Notes under the pieces: model-generated
Databases searched by the model: none
Told to the model about the DNA's origin: nothing
What the model saw: only the letters and a program-made list of their open reading frames with translations
Shown: positions 36,031 to 47,684 of the stretch, piece after piece
Layout of the letters: each line of letters begins with the position of its first letter
Position numbering within the stretch: the stretch's first letter is position 1
Source of the DNA: Prostheceraeus crozeri
Lineage: Eukaryota > Platyhelminthes > Polycladida > Euryleptidae
DNA: 64,000 nucleotides
Direction: 5' to 3'
Assembly: GCA_907163375.1 (NCBI GenBank)
Contig: CAJQUW010001866.1
Span: 62,001-126,000, forward strand
Position numbers and translations under genes: made by a program

Positions 36031-38470
36031 TTTTCTGTTTCGAATCATGAATATCATATTCATTGACATTGAATCAATATGCACGTATGTCAATACCTAA
36101 TTTCCTATTTTGTGATTTAGTTGTTGAGTGGTAAATCGGTTGTGACTTTGTTTGTCCTCATCATGTGAGCTGCCCTCTGAAACTAATTGATAAATATTAT
36201 CTGTATACATGCTGCGCCACAATAGACGAAGTGGTGCTCGCTGACCAATGCATATGATGCTTCTAAAACGCTGACATATTTCATGCAGTTGCAAGGGCGT
36301 CTACAATATTGCTCTACGGATGTTGACTTATTTATCTAACCGTACAAGATAGAAGAATTAATTGCATTATGGCCAAGATTTTTAACGCAATTAGTTCTGT
36401 GATATATATTGGAAATCGAATTGCTAAATATTTCTCTTATAAGCGAAATACAGCATTCTTCCGTGCACTTGCAATGCTACGCTTGGATTTGTACAATTAA
36501 GGCTTGACTCGTGAAAACTTTATCAATTACTAAATGACTTAAGAAGATATTCGTTCGCCATTTTTGAAACATCATCAGCGTAGAAGTTCTTGGAGAACAA
36601 ATGATATTGAAATACAAATTAATCTAATGTACTGTAAAAGTTCAATTTCGTCTTATCATAACCAATAGATAAAATTCAATCATGTTAAGCAAGCTTTGAT
36701 GATTTTCCGCCTAGGTATATCCGTTTAGGTGAAATAATTCATATCATGTACGACCACATAAGCCGTCTGTGAATTTGAATAAAATCAACTTAATACTCGA
36801 ATTTCACATTGCTGAAATGCAATATTATCTGCTAGTTAAGACAGGACCAAAGAGGCCCCAGTTTTTATATGGAAATAGATCCATACACTATCCAGTATCA
36901 GCAAAAATGCTCATCAATAAATTAAGGAAACGTGAAGTATTCCAGAACTCTATTAATGTGAAATGTGTAATCAGGACAAGAATATGTTCTTGTCACATTT
37001 TATGATCTTCAGTTTATTGCTGCAAGATTGTCAACACTGGTAGGTCGGAAGTAAAGATACCGTAATTACAAATTTTGTGAAAGATTTTGTAAAAGATCTA
37101 TATTTCGTATTTGCAAATACATGAAATGTGCGATTCCCTTCTCAAGCGTCAACAAGACTCTGCATGTGTTTACTTAGTTCCTCTCAGCAATCTGAAGATA
37201 GTCTGTATTCTATATCACTCAAGTAAAGCATAGCAAAACATTGTACTCCTGAGGACTCTGTCGAAAGCATGCATGTGTGTTTGATTCCGGATGGCAATTC
37301 TTAAACATTTTGGTAACTAACTTCATTATAGAGTACAGAATAATTAACAAAATGAAACGCAAGAAAATGCATCACATATAGCACATCACTAACACATATT
37401 TCGTACATCAAAAGCTATCATCATCAGTGCAAGGAAACTCTAATGCGCAATATGCTCACTTGAATAATTTGACAAAGAAATACTTCCAAGGGTTGGTCAC
37501 AGTAGATAGTCATATTAGGCTATATTTATAGCTCTATGAAAAGAAAATTTCCTTTAACACATGCACTCTTTATGAAATAGCATGATTAAATTTATAAAAA
37601 TGTGCAGCTATTTTTTCATATTCAAAAGCAAAGCTCAATGGCACTTATGTACTCTCTCATGGTATGTTACCTACCTAAGTTTCTTATGAACTATATAGTA
37701 ACAACGCTTGCAGTCTAAGTACAAGTATGTTAAGTATATGAAAAAATGTGATATTCATGCCGCAACATTTTACACCGTGCCACATACTATTAATTTTGTT
37801 CATTTGTTATTTGGGAATTGAAAATCACATCATTCGCACATTTTCCGCATTAGACAGCTTGTCAGGTAAGTTTACCCTCGGAGGGTCTGGAATCAATAAA
37901 ATATGCTGCTCTACAAAGTTCTACGCCATGATAAATTCTGAAAACAGAAGCATTGTACATGCCATCAACTAGTCAATCTTCGTTGATTCATCTATTGACT
38001 CAATTTTAGATCAAATTTGTGAATTGTCTTAAGACAATCTACAGCGACCAATTTTTACGAGAATTGTTTCAACCCAGCACTGTGCGCGTTATGTATATAA
38101 AACTTCCACCTATGGACGTATTTCTATTTCCCCACTAATCAACATGTCTCATCTACGCTTCCTTGCACTCATAATAAGTGTGTGCTAAATGACACATGTT
38201 TGCAACAAATGCAAACTATAATTATAGAATAAATGAAAAAATGTTTCTCTGAGTTGCGAAAAGACGGTTTAGTCATCATTTCAATGAGTCATCTGATACA
38301 TATAGTGAATAAATATCAAACAAATTCTAATGAAAACTAATCACTATGGGAAGGCTTTATCCAAATCACATACCAAACTTAACACAAAATGTGATGAAGG
38401 AAGTCAAAATCTACTCAAGGGGAAATGAATATTTCACAGACAACAAATAGTAAAACATCAACATACCTAC
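36031..38470. other. Intron, no gene seen
   Basis: AT-rich, only short chance frames. Confidence 0.55.
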
Positions 38471-38497
38471 CTGTATTCAGGAAGCTTGTATGAAAGG
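38471..38497 (-). CDS. 27-nt host microexon
   Basis: A strong acceptor (TCTGTCTCTCTTTACCAG) and donor (ATACAG|GTAGGTATGT) bound 27 nt on the minus strand. In phase 1 it reads (A)FHTSFLNT and leaves in phase 1, which fits the exon at 31372-32577. The same phase fits the exon at 49781-49874. Two excellent splice sites and matching phases are the evidence. Microexons are known to be easy to miss. Confidence 0.65.
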
Positions 38498-39905
38498 CTG
38501 GTAAAGAGAGACAGACTCAGAAGATAGACTCTCAGAGATGTCTCTCAGAAGACTCAGAGACTGACTGTTGAAATAAATGTAACAGCAGGCTCACCATGCG
38601 CTGTGAATCACACAATGGAGAAATGTTTGCAACTAATATTCAGTTTCAAGCAAAAATATCTTCCTTCTAAAGAATCTGTCAGCTCTTGAGATTCTCAGCG
38701 TTATCACCTTGTCAACATGAGACAAACAATAATCATCATGCTTATGAGGTCTTCTTTAATAAAATAAATCTGATGAAATTTAGGACATAAACTTGTGTAT
38801 CACTCAAAAAATCTTTTATGGAGTAAAAAGAATGAAGAGGAAACACATGCCGGTAAGAGGACCCCAGCGAGTAACTAAAGTAAGCAGCACGTCAACAGTC
38901 ATTGATTTAAGTTTGCTCACAGCCAAATAAAAGCAAAATACTTCAATCTAGTAACAAAGAGCAACATGTACACAACATACGTTTTCAAAATGCCCTCTAC
39001 AAAGTGGTCACAATTTGAATTGAAATTCCAAAAGTTGCTGTTAACGTCGAGTTACTTACAAGAGCTTGTACAGCAAATATAACCACGAATTATTCCTTAA
39101 TAAATCGAGAGATAATAATTTTTGCTTGATCATCTACGAGTAGAACCCATCGTTGACCGATTATAACAGTTTTCTTATCGACAGTTCAAAATTCACTTTC
39201 TACTCTGGCTATCAATGAAGGCTTGAGAGAGGCAAACACCACATGATAGATGAATGTGCTCCACCAAGATTTGCGAATGTAGATCTATGGATGCACCACT
39301 GCAAGCCCTGGGAAAAAAGATTTACCGGCTGTGTTGCGTGAAAGCCGCTTAAGATGATTCGGGAACTTAGAGCGCATGCTTAACTCGAACAGGCTGAAGA
39401 AGACACGGCTTCTAATAGTCCGGGAGCTACTGACGCTTTCTTCCCAAATTCGCGCACAAAGGGCTTAATTTCATGGATTTGTAGATCTTGAAACGCTGAA
39501 TACAAAAATCAAATTCTTAAGTGTCACAGCCAGTCGCTTTCGGTTATAGGCAAGTTTAAGGGATTCCCATTGGAATCCAATGGTAAAATTCAAGAAATAT
39601 CTATGGATTGTGAAACACTTAGCAATTTTCGTACATTTTCTTTTGCAGAAAGGAAACTATTTATTAGAATGCCATGAAATTTGAAACATGATTGAGTTCA
39701 GAACATCAACATCTGTATAAAAGTTGAAGTGAGTCACATGATTCAGTATTTGATATCTGAGAGCCTCTACAAAATGGGTGAAATCGCCAAAATTAAGTCA
39801 AAACATGAAATGTACTATCCATGGAATCCATACTATACATTTCCCCAGTTAGCAGAATGTTCACTAAGTAGGATCTATTTCGAGAATGACACTAGACCCC
39901 TGAGG
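38498..39905. other. Intron, no gene seen
   Basis: A CAGA/CTCAGA-rich stretch sits right beside the microexon (38505-38570). Otherwise only chance frames. Confidence 0.5.
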
Positions 39906-40466
39906 GACGTTTCCAGTGGTCGGATTTCGAAATTTCGCCAATTTCGCGTATCGGCTCTGATTTCGCGTATAGGTCTGATTTCGCGTATTAGCGCTGATTT
40001 CGCGTATCAGCACTGATTTCGTTTACTTTTGTTTTATGTACCCTAAGAGCAAGTATATATTTATGTGGCAACACAAGTTTACGTACTATAAGTTTACAGG
40101 AACAAGTCCACTTACAGCGAACAAAAATAGATGATAGAGAGAATTTCGTCTTCTATCAGATGACATACATCTTATGGAGGACGCAGATAGGCATTTCAGT
40201 GATTTTCATGCTTTGTCAATACATCACACACAGAGCAATTTTATATAAATTTTGTAATCTCACTTAGCTAATTTGTTAGGGATGTGATTGACCAAGCGAA
40301 AAAAATCAGGAAACCAATTTTTGAAGGGGGCCCAATTACAGTCACTACTACATTAATAATAGAACCATTGGTTTGGGACATTCACACTGCCTGGTATATT
40401 TCGATTATAAGGAAGAAATGAAGGGGAACAAAATAAAAGCAAAAGCAACGCGCTAAGTAATGTATA

Positions 40467-41860
40467 CTCAGTGACAAAAAGAATGAAACAAGTCCTGATA
40501 TGAATACTTATGACTTAAACTTGGTTGTACTGTACGTTTGTTTGTTGTTTGTAAAAGGAGAACTCGAATGCTTTACTCAAAAACATTTCATTTGATACTC
40601 ATGAATTTAAAAACTTAAGTTAGAAACGGGTGTGACCACCGCGAGCATCCAAACAGGCATCGATGCGTGAGGGCATGGATGAGCACAGTCGCTGGATGAA
40701 TGCCAGGTCTAAGAGGTTCCACTGCTCGATCAGTCTGTCGGCCAACATCTTCAAAGACACTGGTGGGTGGTTGTACCTCTCCCTTACTCTGCGACCAAGT
40801 TCATCCCAGCAGTGCTCGATGTGGGAGAGGTCTGGAGAACGTGAGGGCCATTCCAAGGTTGGGATTCCACTGCTTGCTATCCTGTTAGAGACCACTGAAG
40901 CGCGATGGGGCCTTGCGTTGTCATCCTGAAAAATCAATTGATTCGATGTCACTGCTGAAACCACGACAGGTGTCACGATCTCGTCGGCATATCGCTGTCC
41001 TGTCAATGTTCCTTTCACTACGATTGCTGGTGTTTTTCCATCGTGCCAGATACCGGCCCAAACCATGACAACCGCCGCCGTACCGATCGTGTTCTTTGAT
41101 GCAACATGGAGCAAATCGTTCACTTGGCAAGCGATGAACACGGATCCGACCATCGTTGAAATCGAGAGTAAACCTCGATTCATCAGTCCAGAGCACACGT
41201 TCCCATTGACTGTCACTCCATGACTGATGACCTTGACACCACGTCACTCGTCTCCTTCGATGTTCCAGGCTCAGCGGAATTCTCACAGAGGGTCGTCGAG
41301 ACTGTATACCAGCTTCTCGCAATGTTCGATATGCAGTTCGAATGCTACAGGCAACGTTCCCAGCAACCTTCCAGTACACAATTAGCTTCGGGACGGACAC
41401 AAATCTGTTTCTTTTAGCAGCTAAAACTAAGCGTGCATCTGTCCGCTTGGATGATACCCTTGGTCTTCCTGATCCGTTCTTCTTTTCCACATTTCCTTCT
41501 GCTTTCCAACGACACCACCACCTCCATATAACGACCCTTGAAATGTTCAATTTTTTCGCAACAGTTGTAGAACTTTGCCCACAACGCATCATCCCAATTG
41601 CCATTCCTCTGGTAAAGTTATCGTGCGCCATTTCATAAGTCAAATCTGGTCAGCAGTAGGTGGTGATTCTGTTCAACTTCTATCTGTTACTGTGATCAAT
41701 ATCAAATTTTGAAATTTGATGGTCCTATATCATTTCCCTTATCATATGGAGTTCAATGGTGATACATAGAAAGCGAGATATCATCTCAAACCATAGAAAA
41801 GAATGAAACAAACTTCCATTCAAGTCAATGATAGTTGGTTTCATTATTTATGTCAGTGAT
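40467..41860 (-). mobile_element. Tc1/mariner-like transposon
   Basis: Inverted ends CTCAGTGACAAAAAGAATGA (40467) and ATCACTGACATAAATAATGA (inverse, ending 41860) are each flanked by TA (40465-40466, 41861-41862), the family's target. The right end also forms a subterminal hairpin around AATGAAACAAACT and its mate AGTTGGTTTCATT. It encodes a DD34E-type transposase on the minus strand and is inserted in the small hAT element. Confidence 0.88.
40620..41631 (-). pseudogene. Tc1-like transposase, one frameshift
   Basis: The ATG at 41631 gives MAHDNFTRGMAIGMMRCGQS with two helix-turn-helix motifs (TTVAKKLNISRVVIWRWW; GRPRVSSKR between them). VLWTDESRF carries the first catalytic Asp. The frame changes between 41100 and 41200, and the rest reads HDGKTPAIVVKGTLTGQRYA, FQDDNARPHRA (second Asp), and SPDLSHIEHCWDELG (the Glu) to TAA at 40620. 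About 340 residues in all, the normal length. The single frameshift inactivates this copy. Confidence 0.88.
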
Positions 41861-42142
41861 TATATGCAGCCCATATAGTCTACGTGTATATTTAGTGTAT
41901 AGGCCTATTAATCTGTCCTGTACCAAAAATGACCGAAATCAACCAAAAAAAATCAGGATTTCCTGATAAATCAGGAAAAATCACATCCCTAATTTGTATT
42001 TGCAGTCTTTTTATCGTGTAAACAAACTTCTTTCATTCAAACAGGAAAATCAAGAAAGTTAATTCCTTTTGTTCACTTCAAAGGACATGCCGCATGTTAT
42101 AGGTGTGTAGATCTGAAGATTGATATCAACAAAAATATTAAC

Positions 42143-42318
42143 GATAAAGAAAAATTAACGTAGTCTCAAAATGCATCAGTTTATTGACAAATTTTCGTCA
42201 CAGACTTCATCAGGTGCACGATGCAAATGAACATTTGCATCGCGCACCTGATGAAGTCTGTGACAAAAATTTGTCAATAAACTGATGCATTTTGAGACTA
42301 CGTTAATTTTTCTTTATC
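42143..42318. repeat. Near-perfect 176-bp palindrome
   Basis: Arms of about 87 bp meet at GCAAATGAACATTTGC. I count two mismatches between arms. The inverse of the left arm contains CACCTGATGAAGTCTGTGAC followed by GAAAAT, i.e. a CTGATGA core, a short stem and GAAA as in hammerhead-type tails. It lies inside the outer hAT element. The high arm identity implies recent formation or gene conversion. Confidence 0.85.
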
Positions 42319-42833
42319 ATTTCCTAAGTCTCACGGCGATTACTTTTGAATAATAATAACATGTATAAATGGACAGTGACAGTGAAATACAGGATTTGAT
42401 ATGTAGCTACGTATCTGTAAAATTACTGATTGCGTTTTACCTGGAGATTTTATTAGCTTAATTTGTATTCGCAATATTCACGTGTCATTTGTTTGGCGTG
42501 TTCTGTTCATTCTTATGGAAAGGAAATTTTTCAGGAAAATAGAAACACCCAACCTTTCTTGATAAAATAAAATAGCATACAAAACCATATAATAAGAACA
42601 TATAAGATATTGTAGAATATAGAACATGTGTTTCCCACCATACTTGATTGTGATCATGGATCTTCCATAATTAGTATTTTATTGTTTACATGCACGATCT
42701 AGGTAAGAAAACTTGCGACTTCAACTTATGCGCCATCTACTTTATAACTTTATACAAATAGTAACACACACAAAAGTTTGCTTTATACGCCTATGCAACT
42801 AATAATGGCAAGCAATCCATTGAATTACACAGA

Positions 42834-44022
42834 TTAGTCTTTTTTGTCGAAGCGCGAATATTTGTTACTCGGCATAGAAGAATCTGAGAATTGGTGTACA
42901 TGTCTTTTTAGAATCACATCGAGTGCTCTACTGCGCGCGGCTTCTGTTTTCATTTCTAATGCATTCTTTTCTTGTCGAAGATCCATCAGGTCTTTCTCGG
43001 CTTTTCTGGCCTGCTGCAATGCATTCTCTGCAAGAGATGTTAGTCGCCGTTGCTCATCTTCCTTTTTCTTAAGAGGAGTTGCGATGTCTTCCATCTCAGT
43101 CGCGTGCTTTCGAATACTTTCGTTTCTGTTCATTTCCTCGTTCAATTCTTTTCGTAGACGCTCTTCTAATTTCTGTTTTTTTTCTTCCCGTTCTTTTCGT
43201 TGCTCCTGCTTCCATGCTTCATATTTCGAATGCGATGCCGTGTATGAATCTCTGAGTTGACGATCTATTTTCAATGTAGAGCTGTCCAATTTTTTGCTGT
43301 TGAGAACAGACTTACTGACGGACAACGCCTTTATGGTTTCAGAACCCAGCGATCGACGTTTCTTAGTTATTACATCGGATAGACCCGAAAAAATACGTTC
43401 GACCTCCGCGTTTCCATGTGGTAAAATAAAAATCGCTTTGGCGACTTTTACGAGGGTTGGTGTCTTTCCCACCTTGTCGACTTTCGACCAAAATTCTCCT
43501 ACATCGTTTTCATAGGCGTTTTTACCAGACTCTGATGAAGCCTAATCTCGACTTGCAATGTCGATTGGTCGATATCTCCTAAAATGTTAGGGATGGCTTT
43601 GACGAATTTAAAAACCCATTTCTCATAATGGTCACTCTGTTGGTACAGAGGACTTAAAAATCGTGAAGCCCTCAGTAGCTCGTTCCCGAAAGGCAAATAG
43701 TCGCTCAATCTTTTTGTAATTTCCATGAAAAAGGCTTTCATGATCTTGAAGGCGATTGCCTGGTTGGGCCTGATAAATCTGAGAAGATTTTTCGAGCTTT
43801 TTCACCAATGATGATGTTGTAGGCGTTGTGTATATGATCAAAGTTGGATACATCAATTTTCCAGCATCGGGAAGGGATCTGATCAATTGATATATTTCTG
43901 AAAATCATATTCTCAGAATGAAGTACTAACATAATTCTTATGTTAACCTCAGCATATTCACAAGCAACATACATTCGTGTGTAAAATGGATCTGGAAAAG
44001 GTAAAAATATTAATAAATCCAT
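42834..44022 (-). pseudogene. hAT transposase, C-terminal half, frameshifted
   Basis: Pieces in succession on the minus strand: WKIDVSNFDHIHNAYNIIIG (44022-43738), then MKAFFMEITKRLSDYLPFGN and LSPLYQQ (43741-43499), then KVAKAIFILPHGNAEVERIF with SGLSDVITKKRRSL (43472-42834), the hAT C-terminal dimerisation region. A long Lys/Glu coiled coil and a basic tail (SNKYSRFDKKD) finish it. Two frame changes separate the pieces. The BED finger and most of the RNase H core are missing, so this copy is internally deleted. Confidence 0.82.
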
Positions 44023-44873
44023 CGCATATCATATGGAACATCGCAGTTCAAACTTAATTCAGATAGAGTTACAAACTTAATGATAAGATGTTAAATAATG
44101 CCTAGTTAGTCACAAGTATAAAACACATAAAGCAGTTCATAAACTCTATCGAAGATTGATATTATGAATGAGAATTAGAATATCAATATCAAGTTATCTA
44201 GTGACAAGAGCATTAGCTCGCGGTATATATTATAATATATCTAAGTGCATAATTTCGTTCGCGTATGAATCCTCAATTTCGCGTATTCGCGTATTTCCAG
44301 TCAAATTCGCGAAATTCGCGTCAGAATCCGACCACTGGACGTTTCTTGATGACTAATTTTACTTGATTCATGATGTTCAATGAAATTCACGCTTCACATT
44401 GAAATTCGCGCTCAATGGCAGCTCCCTAGTCTAAAGAAAAGCTGTTCACAGAGCACTTATAGTAGTTGTTGATCTAAGTACTGTAATAAAAATTGGAAGA
44501 TTTTATAGGCCTTCAAGCACTGCCATCCAGAAATGATTAATTCAGAAACCGACCACCGGCCGGCCGCCTCGGAAAAATAAATAATTCGCCGGGTTTTTTC
44601 GCCAGTACAGTACTTTACGTCGCTGCTAACTTCAGCAAATTCCCTTTAATGTGCAATTGAGATCTAGAATTCTACAGGAGTGCTGTTCTGTCTAAAAAAT
44701 TGAGAGCCGCTGCAAGCAAATGCTTTTACTCGGAAATTCTGCGTTAGTACCTAACCTGCTTCATGTTGTTTGCGTTTCATCTAGGGCGAAGCCTTGATAC
44801 AGGAGAATTTTCTATGATGAATCGCCATTTGCGAGACAGTAAATTGTTTTACAGAATTGGTAATATGTAAGAT

Positions 44874-45520
44874 CAGAGATGGAAACCGGCCGAGATTTTC
44901 GGGCCGGTCCGGTCCGGCGGCCGGCAACTTCCAGGCACAGGCCGACAACAGGCCGGCAACACTCCAACCCCAGGCCGGTCTGGTCCAGCAACCTCCAGGA
45001 ACAGGCCGGCAACAGTACCACTTTAGGTCAGTTTCGCACCAGTAACGTAACCCGTTGACACACAATAGCATTCACATGTAGAACTGGCTGGAATGCCAGA
45101 TTTTAATTAGATGTTTCAGCGGGAGTCTTAATTAAATGCACATCATAATCCGTAATAATCTGGATTTCAATGAATAATAATGTAGGTAGTGAATAAGAGG
45201 GAAGGGATAAGATGTTTCTTTTCGGAAGCCTCAATTATACCATTACCATTAAACGAGGTTTGACCGTAGATATTTTCAAAATCACCATAAATGTACAAAG
45301 TAATTGTTAACTAAAATCATTTCCAATATGCTGAAAGATGTAAACTAATAAATCAAATAATAGTAAAGTTAAATTGGCTTAACAAAGTGATCAAAAGACA
45401 TTTCTCAAACAAAGAAATATCTTGCTTGGTGATAAATTTGGTGATTACTTAAAAAAGTAAAAGTCGGCTTGAAAGACAGGCCGGGGTGGCCTAGGCCGGT
45501 AAGGCCGGCTTCCATCCCTG
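44874..45520. mobile_element. Non-autonomous hAT element, CCGG-rich
   Basis: Ends CAGAGATGGAAACCGGCC (44874) and the inverse of CAGGGATGGAAGCCGGCC (ending 45520) are flanked by a perfect 8-bp duplication TGTAAGAT (44866-44873, 45521-45528). The left part contains a run of GGCCGG words with imperfect repeats of CAGGCCGGCAAC. No transposase is present, and ORFs here are repeat-driven. It lies in a host intron. Confidence 0.88.
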
Positions 45521-45896
45521 TGTAAGATATAACTAAATAATAACCAATCACACTTTTCAGATCGGAAACTATTACAATATTATTTTTTCTGATATGCATA
45601 TTCTTCTCTTAAATACGTAGTCGATCTCGCAATGTGATGAGTATGTCTCTTATTCAATATGTTACTTTAGCGACATGACGTCAGTATAGCTGATGCATAA
45701 AATGAACGAAAATTCAACATCACTATCAATGCATCGAACACTGCGCAATAAACATAAACAGCTGTGATCGATTAGCTAGAACAATTCATATACCAGACTT
45801 CTCATCGTAAAATCAATTATTCGAAAATTGCAATGTGTAGCGAGAATTAAACCTAGTAGTTTTGAGATTAAAACATACTTGGTCTATGCATGGTGG

Positions 45897-47676
45897 CAGG
45901 GTTGCCAACTCCGAAGGACAAAAAAAACAGACTAATTGACTAGTTGCTACAGCAATCCAATAACAGATCTAAAGCCTTCGTAAGCTTTATGATGAACCCA
46001 GTCTGTATCACGGAAAACCACGATTGCATGATTTTCACCCGAAACGAAAACACTGCGATACAACTGAAGTGAGAAGCAGCCCGTTGATCAAATCAATCTA
46101 TACAGAAGCCACCTTAAATTGATCACTGTACTTATCTTGATCCTTGCCACAATCATAAACACTAAGATTAAATTAATTCAATGTTTATTCAATATTATTG
46201 TTTTGTTCAAAACTTTTTCCGTAATGCTATGTACATTACAATGTACAAGAACTTTTTCCTAATATATTTCGCGGGTTCAGCCGCAATATAACTTGGTTCT
46301 TCATTATAGCGTTATTTCGAGTTATTTGTTACCTCGAAGATGAGTTGTGCCGTGGGGGCAAGGCTTAAGATAAAATAACTTTGGGTAGCTTTGACTTCAG
46401 ATTTCTCTTCTTCAGACTCGAATATAACTGATCTACATTGATAAGTTATTTTCTTATAAATTTCACGGATTTCCCAGGAAATTGCAAAATGTATTTCTTG
46501 TAAAACAGCAAATTCTCTTTCTGAAGAATAAGAGAAACGAGTAAGGAGATTCATCAAGCATACTGAAAGAACTAAGACAAATTTGCTGATGAAGCTGAGC
46601 TAGTGTACAGCACGCGAATTGATCAATATTCAGCAATAGCTTAGTCTATGTTGAGTTGTATCGCATCGCACAGGTAAGCCTATCGCGATGATACCGTGAA
46701 TTTACTGTTGGAATCAACAGGTTGAACATCTTAGAAAAAATACTTACAGTTTGGTCTGCATAAGAGTGGTGGTTTTGGAGCGGAGATTTCCTCTCGCTTT
46801 ATTTCCCACTTGAGACAAGTAATAGGGTCTGAGTTAATTTAAACATAAATAACTGCGATATTGACCATGCTTCCGTTTTAATTAATCTTCTTAATTGTTG
46901 CAGTTTTTCGAAACTTCTTTGATTTGAATGCAAAATCTTTACATCAAAAATGCTCAATCGCATCGGCAAATTCATGACTACACTACTTACATAGGCCTAC
47001 ATGTGTCGACATAAATTTTTTTAAAAAAACATCGTCATGCATTGTGTGCACTGGTTGGATGAAGGGAAACTGATGTTTATTTGAGGAATTTGTTCCTCAT
47101 TCGCATTCAATACATGACTTACTCGTACTATGATGCGCGCATTTATAAAGGCATCAAGGAGGTGTATAGCCCATTTTTTCTAGCATCAAAACTCATTGGC
47201 GACATGAAGTTCGGAATAATTCTTACCACACAGCTAGAATACATGAAATCTAAATAAACAAATGGAAACAGATTGTAAATATTGACAGTCTTTCACTTGG
47301 AGCGTAGACAACTGACACCATGGAAATAAGGTAAAATTATTTATGCATTTACAATAGAAAAATTTTGCATGTCATGTTACTGGTCCCGTTTATCCATAGT
47401 ACAATGGATACAGAAATTCTTTACATTCTTTAGTCATCTATCTGTTCAGCTTCATTGCAATAAAACGAAATATTTTTGATCTACCGCAATGTTTGACTTA
47501 TAAAGAGAATAATTCCGGCTGTTATCGTGAAACATCTTGTGTGATGCGTTACATTATACATTTTCTTGGTTACTAAAAATATTTGTTGATTAAAAAATAC
47601 AGACTTTAGTGAAAAATACAGACCATCTACACACTTAACAGACTAGTCTGTAAATACAGGCCAAGTGGCAACCCTA
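45897..47676. mobile_element. hAT element, 1.8 kb, no transposase recognised
   Basis: Ends CAGGGTTGCCAACT (45897) and the inverse of TAGGGTTGCCACTT (ending 47676) are flanked by a perfect 8-bp duplication CATGGTGG (45889-45896, 47677-47684). Subterminal AAAAATACAGAC words recur near the right end. An 81-codon minus frame (46312-46557) and an exon-like piece at 46748-46808 lie inside, neither recognised as transposase. Confidence 0.88.
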
Positions 47677-47684
47677 CATGGTGG

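Larger units (their letters stand above)
40277..41990. mobile_element. Small hAT element (MITE) split by a Tc1-like element
   Basis: Ends TAGGGATGTGATT at 40277 and the inverse ...AATCACATCCC at 41990 share GGGATGTGATT, flanked by a perfect 8-bp duplication TAATTTGT (40269-40276, 41991-41998). Its own sequence, minus the inserted Tc1-like element, is about 320 bp with no transposase, so it is non-autonomous. It sits inside the larger hAT at 39914-44337. Confidence 0.82.
39914..44337 (-). mobile_element. hAT transposon, outer element of a nest
   Basis: The termini are CAGTGGTCGGATTTCG at 39914 and the inverse of CAGTGGTCGGATTC ending 44337. They are flanked by a perfect 8-bp target duplication GACGTTTC (39906-39913, 44338-44345), the hAT signature. 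Subterminal GATTTCGCGTAT words repeat four times at the left and again at the right, likely transposase-binding sites. The minus strand codes the C-terminal half of a hAT transposase (42834-44022). A smaller hAT element (40277-41990) is inserted in the left part. Confidence 0.9.

Noticed and set aside
46748-46808. Exon-like piece (TGGGAAATAAAG... to AACT|GTAAGT) on the minus strand
   Set aside because: It lies inside the hAT element with intact duplication and its phase does not fit the chain when added to 49781-49874. Kept only as a curiosity.
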